Below, one piece after another: positions 57,897-64,000 of a DNA stretch of 64,000 nt. The stretch covers positions 62,001 through 126,000 of the forward strand of contig UQIN01000002.1 of assembly GCA_900541035.1 (NCBI GenBank), written 5' to 3'. A model generated the notes under the pieces. That model was not told where the DNA came from and searched no databases. It saw only the letters and a program-made list of their open reading frames with translations. This DNA comes from an uncultured Collinsella sp. GTDB lineage: Bacteria > Actinomycetota > Coriobacteriia > Coriobacteriales > Coriobacteriaceae. Position numbers and translations under genes: made by a program. Each line of letters begins with the position of its first letter. Position 1 is the first letter of the stretch.

Positions 57897-59315
57897 TTAA
57901 GCGTCTTTCTTGGCAGTCAGATACTCAATGAACTCGGGACCGACGGTCGTAACGTCACCGGCACCCATAGTGAGCAGCAGGTCGCCCTCGCCCACCATCT
58001 GCTCGAGCTCCTGATTGAGCTCAAGACGGCTGGAGCAGTACACGACCTCCTTGCCAGGATGCTTGGCGCGCACGGTATCGGCGAGCATCTTAGAGGTGAC
58101 ACCCGGAATGGGCATCTCGCCAGCCGAGAACACATCAATCAGCAGCAGTTTATCGGCATTGGCAAATGCATCGGCAAAGTCGTCGCACAGGGCCTGCAGG
58201 CGCGAATAGCGGTGCGGCTGGAACACGACGTCGACGTGCTTGTAGCCCAGCGACGAAGCAGCAGCAAGCGTCGCCTTGATCTCGGTGGGGTGATGGCCGT
58301 AATCATCGACCACGGTGATGCCATCGATATCGCCCACGTGGGTAAAGCGACGGCGGACGCCCTCAAAGCTCGAGAGCGCCTTGGCGGCGGCGTCGATGTC
58401 AAGGCCCAGGACATGGGCGACGGTGAGCACCGCCGTGGCGTTGAGCATGTTGTGGCGACCGGGATTGCTCTTGATCTCCACAGCGTGCTCAGTGCCGTCC
58501 TCAAAGCGAACGATAAAATCGCTCTGGATGCCCTTGACATCCGGGTGCATGCAGACGATGTCGTTGCTCTCGGCAAAGCCGTAGGAAAGCACGTGACGAC
58601 CCGTCGACTTGGCGAGCTCGACCAGATGCGGGTCCTCACCGCAGACGATGACGGTGCCGTCCTCGCCCACCAGGCTCATGAATTTGGCGAAAGTTGCCTC
58701 GATCTCCTCGATACCCGAGTAGTGATCGAGGTGGTCGGCCTCGACGTTGGTCACGATGACCACGTTGGGGTTCAGGAACAGGAAGGAGCTGTCGGACTCG
58801 TCGGCCTCAGCGACAAAGTAGTCGCCCGAGCCGTTCTTGCCGTTCGTGTCATAGCCCTCGACGATGCCACCGATCAAGAAGCTCGGATCCAGACCCATGC
58901 GGTCGAGCATGGTGGCGCACATCGAAGACGTGGTGGTCTTGCCATGCGTGCCGGCAACAGCGACGGTGGTGTAGCCGTGGCCCAAAGCAGAGAGCATCTT
59001 GGCACGGGGCCACACGGGAATACCAAGCTCGCGAGCGCGCACGAGTTCAGGGTTGGACTCCGGAATAGCGGTGGAGACAACAACCACGTCGGGCTTGACC
59101 TCGTCGATCGTGGCGGCCTCATGGCCCACATGCACCTTCACACCAGCGCGGGTAAGCTGGCGGATATAACGTGACGTCTTAAGGTCGGAGCCGGTAACGG
59201 CATAACCGCGCTCGTGAAGAACGAGGGCGATGCCGCTCATGCCGGCGCCGCCGATACCGATAAAGTGGGCGCTCTTAAACTCGGGCGCGGAGGTTGCAGT
59301 CTGGGAATCAGCCAT
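57897..59315 (-). CDS. murC: UDP-N-acetylmuramate-alanine ligase MurC
   Basis: This 472-residue ATP ligase adds L-alanine to UDP-MurNAc. It begins with FIGIGGAGMSGIALVLHERG, has the P-loop VAGTHGKTTTSSMCATML (about 108-125), the NVEADHLDHY and GRHNMLNATAVL segments and the C-terminal DDYGHHPTEIKATL loop. ATG 59315 is the likely start; GGAG lies 11 bases upstream, a little far. It follows murG and leads to murB. Confidence 0.94.
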   Translation of the reverse strand: MADSQTATSAPEFKSAHFIGIGGAGMSGIALVLHERGYAVTGSDLKTSRYIRQLTRAGVKVHVGHEAATIDEVKPDVVVVSTAIPESNPELVRARELGIPVWPRAKMLSALGHGYTTVAVAGTHGKTTTSSMCATMLDRMGLDPSFLIGGIVEGYDTNGKNGSGDYFVAEADESDSSFLFLNPNVVIVTNVEADHLDHYSGIEEIEATFAKFMSLVGEDGTVIVCGEDPHLVELAKSTGRHVLSYGFAESNDIVCMHPDVKGIQSDFIVRFEDGTEHAVEIKSNPGRHNMLNATAVLTVAHVLGLDIDAAAKALSSFEGVRRRFTHVGDIDGITVVDDYGHHPTEIKATLAAASSLGYKHVDVVFQPHRYSRLQALCDDFADAFANADKLLLIDVFSAGEMPIPGVTSKMLADTVRAKHPGKEVVYCSSRLELNQELEQMVGEGDLLLTMGAGDVTTVGPEFIEYLTAKKDA

Positions 59316-59412
59316 GTGCTCGTGTACTCCTTGCGTAAACACTGCCTGTAACCCGTTAACTGTACCGCACCTACCGCATCAGCGCGAGGGCGACCGACGA
59401 TATCCCGTCTAA

Positions 59413-60528
59413 CTAACGCAAACCCTCTACCGCATCCGCCAGAAGAGCGGCGGCCCTATCCTGAGCCAGACCACGCGCCGCCTGACGCATGGCGTCGCGC
59501 GCCGCCGCGTCATCGACCAGGTGCAGCAGTTCATCGGCAAAGGCAGAACCGTCGATATCGGCATCGGCGCAGAGCACGCCGGCCCCAGCGTCGACCAGAT
59601 AACGGGCATTGGTGGTTTGGTGGTCGGCCGTCGCATGCGGGTACGGCACGAGCACCGAAGGCACGGCGAGTGCAGCGATCTCGGCCACGCTCGATGCGCC
59701 CGAACGCGAGAGCACCAAATCGGCAGCAGCCAGCATATCGCCCATGTTGTCGATGTAAGGCTGGACGCGGTAACGCTTCGCCTCCTCGGGCGTCAGCGCC
59801 AAAGCGCGCTCGGTCTCCTCAAAGCCGTCGGCACCCGTCGAATGCAACACATAGAGGTTCTTGCGCGAAAGCAGCTCGTTTTTGAGCGAAGCCACACGCT
59901 CGTTGAGGTGCTGGGCGCCAAGTGAACCGCCAAAGACGAGCAGCAGCGTAGCGTCCTCGGGAACGCCAAGTGCCTTGCGGCCGCGAGCGCGATCGCCCTC
60001 GATCACCGAGCGACGTACGGGGTTGCCGGTCATGAGCACGTGGTCAGGGTCACCTTCGCGCTCAAAGACCGAACGCGCTGCCGGCACCGAGATGCACACG
60101 CGGGCGGCGTGGGAGTTCATCATCTTGTTGGCCAGGCCCGGAACAGAGTTCTGCTCATGCAGCAGATACGGAACGCCCGCGCCCTTGCACCACCCCAGCA
60201 GCGGAACCTCGACATAGGCACCAAAACCAATGGCGGCATCGGGCTTGCCGACCTTTGAGAAATGACTGGCGAGCGCACGCTTGGCTTTGTTGACACGCCA
60301 CAGCGAGGTCAGCGCCGTCCAAGGACGGGAGCGGTCGAAGCCCGTGACCGTAATGGGCACAAAATCAAACCCAGCCTCGGGGACCAGACGACCCTCGAGC
60401 TTGCGCGACTGGCCCACGAACACAATGTGGTGGCCACGGTCACGCAGCTCTTCGGCCAAGGCGAGCGCGGGGTTGATGTGCCCGGCCGTGCCGCCGGCTG
60501 CAATAGCAACGGTCATTTTATCGGTCAT
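59413..60528 (-). CDS. murG: Lipid II synthase MurG
   Basis: This 371-residue glycosyltransferase adds GlcNAc to lipid I on the inner face of the membrane. The N-terminal glycine loop is IAAGGTAGHINPALALAEEL, then VTGFDRSRPW, HEQNSVPGLANK, VFGGSLGAQHLNE, and the UDP-sugar-binding RSGASSVAEIAALAVPSVLVPYP. ATG 60528 overlaps the ftsW end by 11 bases. Confidence 0.95.
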   Translation of the reverse strand: MTDKMTVAIAAGGTAGHINPALALAEELRDRGHHIVFVGQSRKLEGRLVPEAGFDFVPITVTGFDRSRPWTALTSLWRVNKAKRALASHFSKVGKPDAAIGFGAYVEVPLLGWCKGAGVPYLLHEQNSVPGLANKMMNSHAARVCISVPAARSVFEREGDPDHVLMTGNPVRRSVIEGDRARGRKALGVPEDATLLLVFGGSLGAQHLNERVASLKNELLSRKNLYVLHSTGADGFEETERALALTPEEAKRYRVQPYIDNMGDMLAAADLVLSRSGASSVAEIAALAVPSVLVPYPHATADHQTTNARYLVDAGAGVLCADADIDGSAFADELLHLVDDAAARDAMRQAARGLAQDRAAALLADAVEGLR

Positions 60529-62038
60529 GGTAGTCCCTTCGTACACGCGGTCCCTGGTCGTCGGTACGCAGACGCGCCGACGGGTCCGAGTTCAAATCGA
60601 TTCGATTATATCCGCCGCCCGCGTTGCGAGGGCTGGGGCGCTGAGGACGACCTTGCGGCGCCGTTCGCTGACGCGGGCGGGCTGCCGGCTCGGTCGCAGA
60701 GCCATCCAGGACGGTAAAACCGTTACGCGAAGATCGCTCGCCGCGCACGTGGGGCACGCCGGCGGTACTCTCATCCATAACGGCAAAGCTCTCGCGGCGG
60801 CGGTCATACTCATCGCGGCGGGCGCTCTCGTACGAAACGCGCAGGATCAACCCGGCAAGCATGAGCGACACAATAATCGACGAACCGCCGTAGCTAATAA
60901 ACGGCAACGGTTTGCCCGTCATGGGAAACACGTTGAGGATGCCCAGCGCGTTAATCAAAAACTGCACTGCGAGAATGACCGCGGAGCCAGACGCCATAAG
61001 CGCGCCCCGGCGATCGGTCGCCTGCTCGGCAATGCGAAACGCCGAGTAGATCAGCATCGCAAACACCAAGAAGAACAGCACGGTTCCGACAAAACCGACT
61101 TCCTCGCCAATGATGGCCAGGATGTAGTCATTGTGCGCCTCGGGCAGATACGAGTACTTCATGGTTGAGTTGCCGATGCCACGGCCGAACAGACCGCCCG
61201 AGGCAAAGGCCATAATGGCAAGCGTGGCCTGATAGCCGTCACCATACTCGTCGGCCCAAGGGTTCAAGGCAACCTGAATACGCACCATACGGTACGGCTC
61301 TGCGACAAGCGCAATCACGATCACGAGAATGCCGAAGATTAGCACGCCGATGATAAATCTGGGGTCGAGACCCGCAAACAACGCCATGCACATGAGGGTC
61401 AACAGGATGATCAGGACAGTACCGAAATCGGGCTGGATAAAGATCAGAAAGAGCGAAATGCCCAGGTAGATGCCCATCTTGCGAAGGAATTCGTTGATGT
61501 TGCCACCGGGCGAAAAGAAGCGATCAAGCATGATGGCCGAATACGCAATGGCAAATGGCTTTAAAAACTCGGAAGGCTGGAACTGAATACCGGCGATGTT
61601 AAGCCAGCGCGTGGCGCCACGGCTGCCGCTGCCCACCAAGAACACCAGAAACAGTAGCCCTATCATGCCTATGAGGAAGATCCTGAGCACATCCTCCCCA
61701 AACCAGCTGTCCGGCAAAACGCGCACGATGGCAATCAGCGCCAGAACACCGACCACGGCAAACGCGGCCTGTCGACCCAGAAAAAACGTCGCCGAGCCAT
61801 TCTCGTGCAGCGCCTCGACCGAAGACGCCGAGTACACCATCAGCAGGCCAAAGCATACCAAGGTAAACAAGCAGGCCATGAATATCAAACGGGGGCGCAT
61901 GATACGGGCGGGAACGCCGGCAATATAGCGTTCGCTAAACGACTGCCCGCCGCGACCGGAACGCGGTGTGCTGCGCCGCGAGGAAGCACGGTCCGAGTCG
62001 GGCCTCCTCATACCTTGTCGGGGGCTCTCCTCTCTCAC
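60518..62038 (-). CDS. ftsW: Cell-wall polymerase FtsW (SEDS family)
   Basis: This SEDS protein of about 506 residues has ten membrane segments. It carries GSRGATRWLNIAGIQFQPSEFLKPFAIAY, FLIFIQPDFGTVLIILL, ALNPWADEYGDGYQATLAIMAF, NDYILAIIGEEVGFVG and the C-terminal GKPLPFISYGGSSIIVSLMLAGLI. It also has a C-terminal tail of about 80 residues rich in Arg and Pro, and a basic N-terminus of about 45. GTG 62038 is a likely start (AGGGG upstream); an ATG 27 bases later is possible. FtsW or RodA cannot be fully separated; the position between murD and murG argues for FtsW. Confidence 0.9.
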   Translation of the reverse strand: MREESPRQGMRRPDSDRASSRRSTPRSGRGGQSFSERYIAGVPARIMRPRLIFMACLFTLVCFGLLMVYSASSVEALHENGSATFFLGRQAAFAVVGVLALIAIVRVLPDSWFGEDVLRIFLIGMIGLLFLVFLVGSGSRGATRWLNIAGIQFQPSEFLKPFAIAYSAIMLDRFFSPGGNINEFLRKMGIYLGISLFLIFIQPDFGTVLIILLTLMCMALFAGLDPRFIIGVLIFGILVIVIALVAEPYRMVRIQVALNPWADEYGDGYQATLAIMAFASGGLFGRGIGNSTMKYSYLPEAHNDYILAIIGEEVGFVGTVLFFLVFAMLIYSAFRIAEQATDRRGALMASGSAVILAVQFLINALGILNVFPMTGKPLPFISYGGSSIIVSLMLAGLILRVSYESARRDEYDRRRESFAVMDESTAGVPHVRGERSSRNGFTVLDGSATEPAARPRQRTAPQGRPQRPSPRNAGGGYNRIDLNSDPSARLRTDDQGPRVRRDYHDR

Positions 62039-62047
62039 CGGCAACCC

Positions 62048-63454
62048 CTATTCCATTTGCGATTTCGCCGCAGCGGCAAGCTGGGCCACATAGTCCTTAA
62101 ACACGCGGCCGCGCTCCTCATAGCCCGAGAACTCATCGAACGAAGAGCAGGCAGGAGAAAGTAAGATCACGTCGCCACGGCTCGACAGCGAACGGGCGAC
62201 GTCCACGGCATCGCGCAGGTCATCCGCCTGGGCGATATCCACATCGCCGTCGACATCGGCCTCGTCCATAGCGGCGGTGAAACGCTCGCGCGCATCGCCA
62301 AAGCAGACGACCGAGCGTACGTTATCCATAACAACGCGCGCGAAGTCCGTGAGCGGCGTGCCCTTATCGTGGCCGCCGAGCAGCAAGATCACGTCGTCAT
62401 CGGGAAATGCCGTCAGTGCCTTCTCGACCGCATCGGTGTTGGTCGCCTTGGAATCGTTGACGTAGCGCACGCCGTCAATCTCGCCACACGGCTCCACGCG
62501 GTGCTCGAGCGGCTGGAACGAGGCAAGACCGCGGCAGACACCATCGACATCGGCACCGACCGCCAAGGCAGCCGTGGCGGCGCACAGGGCATTGATAACA
62601 TTGTGATGGCCCGAGATCTTGAGCTCGGATGTAGCGATGAGCGGGGTCTCGACGCCCTTCAGGCGCACGACCATCTTGCCGTCGCGCACAAAGGCGGCAT
62701 CCTCGCCCTCAGGCTCGTCAAAGGCAACCTTGCAGATGCGACGACCCGGCGTGTAGATGTACTCATCGAACTCGTGAATGCCGGCGTCTTCGACGTCGAC
62801 AACCGCCAGATCGTCATCGACCATATTGTCAAACAGTTTGATCTTGGCAAGCGCGTAGTTCTTATGGCTCTTATGCCAGCCCAAGTGGTCGGGAGTGATG
62901 TTGAGCAGCACCGCCACGCGGGGGTGGAGCTCGGTTGTCGTAGCAATCTGATAGCTCGAGAGCTCAGCCACAAACCACTCGTTGTGGGCTCGGCCGTCAA
63001 TCTCGTTGACCGGCGGCTCGCCGATGTTGCCGACAGCAACGCTGGCCTCGCCGGCAGCCTTAAGCAGATAATCAGTCAGCGACGTGGTGGTCGTCTTGCC
63101 GTTGGTGCCCGTGATGGCAATCCAGTTATCGGGCGACAGGCGATAGGCAAACTCGGGCTCACCCATAATCTGGGCGGCATGCTCGCGCCCGGCCTTAAAG
63201 AAGCCCGAGAACTCCGAGATGCCCGGGCACGTCACGCATACGTCATAGGCGCCCTCGACCTGTTCGGTCCCATAGACAAACGACGCACCAGCGGCCTCGA
63301 GCGCACGCGTGGCGTCATTGGGCTCAGAGGTGCCACCGCCATACACGGTAACGGCACTTACGCGCTCGGGATGTGCCAACGCCCAGCGGGCGACATCGAG
63401 ACCGGATTTGCCCTGACCCAAAACGAGCAGGCTAAAGACATCAGCAAGAGACAT
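62048..63454 (-). CDS. murD: UDP-N-acetylmuramoylalanine-D-glutamate ligase MurD
   Basis: This 468-residue ligase adds D-glutamate. It has VLGQGKSGLDVARWA, the P-loop WIAITGTNGKTTTTSLTDYL (about 110-130), NIGEPPVNE, ELSSYQIATT, NITPDHLGWHKSHKNYALAK, and the C-terminal YVNDSKATNTDAVEKAL and ILLLGGHDKG segments. ATG 63454 lies 9 bases after mraY. Normal length. Confidence 0.95.
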   Translation of the reverse strand: MSLADVFSLLVLGQGKSGLDVARWALAHPERVSAVTVYGGGTSEPNDATRALEAAGASFVYGTEQVEGAYDVCVTCPGISEFSGFFKAGREHAAQIMGEPEFAYRLSPDNWIAITGTNGKTTTTSLTDYLLKAAGEASVAVGNIGEPPVNEIDGRAHNEWFVAELSSYQIATTTELHPRVAVLLNITPDHLGWHKSHKNYALAKIKLFDNMVDDDLAVVDVEDAGIHEFDEYIYTPGRRICKVAFDEPEGEDAAFVRDGKMVVRLKGVETPLIATSELKISGHHNVINALCAATAALAVGADVDGVCRGLASFQPLEHRVEPCGEIDGVRYVNDSKATNTDAVEKALTAFPDDDVILLLGGHDKGTPLTDFARVVMDNVRSVVCFGDARERFTAAMDEADVDGDVDIAQADDLRDAVDVARSLSSRGDVILLSPACSSFDEFSGYEERGRVFKDYVAQLAAAAKSQME

Positions 63455-63463
63455 GAAAGACCA

Positions 63464-64000
63464 CTATCCCAACTGGAAGAACAGAGCAAGGCCAACGGCA
63501 CCAAAGGCAGCAGCGATAATCCAAAAACGGATGACGACCTTGGTCTCGGCCCAGCCCTTCTTTTCGAAATGATGATGGATGGGCGCCATAAGGAAGACGC
63601 GCTTGTGCGTAAAGTGGAAGTAGACAACCTGAATCATGACCGACAGGGTCTCAACGATAAACAGGCCACCGATGATGAGGGAAACGACTTCGGTGTTGGT
63701 CATGATGGACGTGCAGGCAAACGCGGCACCCAGGGCAAGCGAGCCGGTATCGCCCATAAAGATGCTCGCCGGATAGCAGTTGAACCACAGAAAGCCCAAG
63801 CAGGCACCGGCACACGCGGTGCAGAAGATGGACAGGTTCACGTCTCCGTGCAAAAACGCCATGGCGGCCATGGCGAGCATAGCGATCATGGAGGTGCCGC
63901 CAGCAAGACCGTCAAGGCCATCGGTCAGGTTCACGGCATTAGAAAGACCGGCGATCATCAGCCAGCAAAAGACAATATAGAGCCACGGGAACGAAAGGCC
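63464..64000 (-). CDS. mraY: Phospho-MurNAc-pentapeptide transferase MraY (5' part outside window)
   Basis: This is the C-terminal half, about 178 residues, of MraY, which makes lipid I. It has SNAVNLTDGLDGLAGG, the catalytic-site YPASIFMGDTGSLALGAA, and the FHFTHKRVFLMAPIHHHFEKKGWAE histidine motif, then a final membrane helix. The reading frame is open to the right edge of the window, so the start is outside. Confidence 0.93.
   Translation of the reverse strand, partial: GLSFPWLYIVFCWLMIAGLSNAVNLTDGLDGLAGGTSMIAMLAMAAMAFLHGDVNLSIFCTACAGACLGFLWFNCYPASIFMGDTGSLALGAAFACTSIMTNTEVVSLIIGGLFIVETLSVMIQVVYFHFTHKRVFLMAPIHHHFEKKGWAETKVVIRFWIIAAAFGAVGLALFFQLG

Overview
The window is about 60% G+C and almost fully coding, with genes on both strands. 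Gene content points to a gut actinobacterium of class Coriobacteriia, most likely Collinsella. The support is: an actinobacterial division set (FtsZ, SepF, DivIVA, YggT, with no ftsA next to ftsQ/ftsZ), anaerobic selenium and molybdenum metabolism, and many long intergenic palindromes. There is no rRNA gene in the window, so the genus is an inference.

Region 1 (1-12.0 kb, all minus strand) is a trace-element island. Transcription runs from two tandem double-cubane-cluster reductase paralogs and their ATP-dependent activase into selD, yedF, a DUF3343 Se/S-carrier gene and a class V aminotransferase cut by the window edge. selD is itself a selenoprotein gene, with an in-frame UGA at codon 17 and a SECIS-like hairpin after it. 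Upstream lie moeA, mogA and modABC (molybdenum cofactor synthesis and molybdate uptake). Together these could supply selenocysteine and molybdenum cofactor to anaerobic oxidoreductases encoded elsewhere.

Region 2 (12-31 kb) is mixed housekeeping: a ClC channel, lipid kinase, release-factor-like protein, xpt, an MFS exporter, metY, a redox-type cysteine protein, yigZ, RNase P RNA, rpsA, cysteine desulfidase, rpiB, ndk, argG/argH with a small gene between them, and two HAD hydrolases.

Region 3 (31-46 kb) holds polA, an M18 aminopeptidase, yaaA, thiC under a TPP riboswitch, thiD, an SGNH hydrolase, a PARG-like macrodomain protein with an altered catalytic motif, a Bax-inhibitor-like protein, a PiT/DUF47 phosphate pair, an AT-rich GIY-YIG-like gene that looks acquired, and a nitroreductase.

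Region 4 (46-64 kb, all minus strand) is the division and cell-wall cluster: mraY-murD-ftsW-murG-murC-murB-ftsQ, ftsZ, pgeF, then the high-affinity phosphate operon pstSCAB-phoU placed inside the cluster, then yggS-sepF-yggT-divIVA. yggT has no ATG, GTG or TTG that would give a full-length protein.

The least explained features are the intergenic structures. One family shares the core GAAAGAGGAG-hairpin-CGACG-NNTGA inside divergent but base-paired outer arms (four good copies). Other loci carry long palindromes, including perfect arms of 27 and 34 bases.
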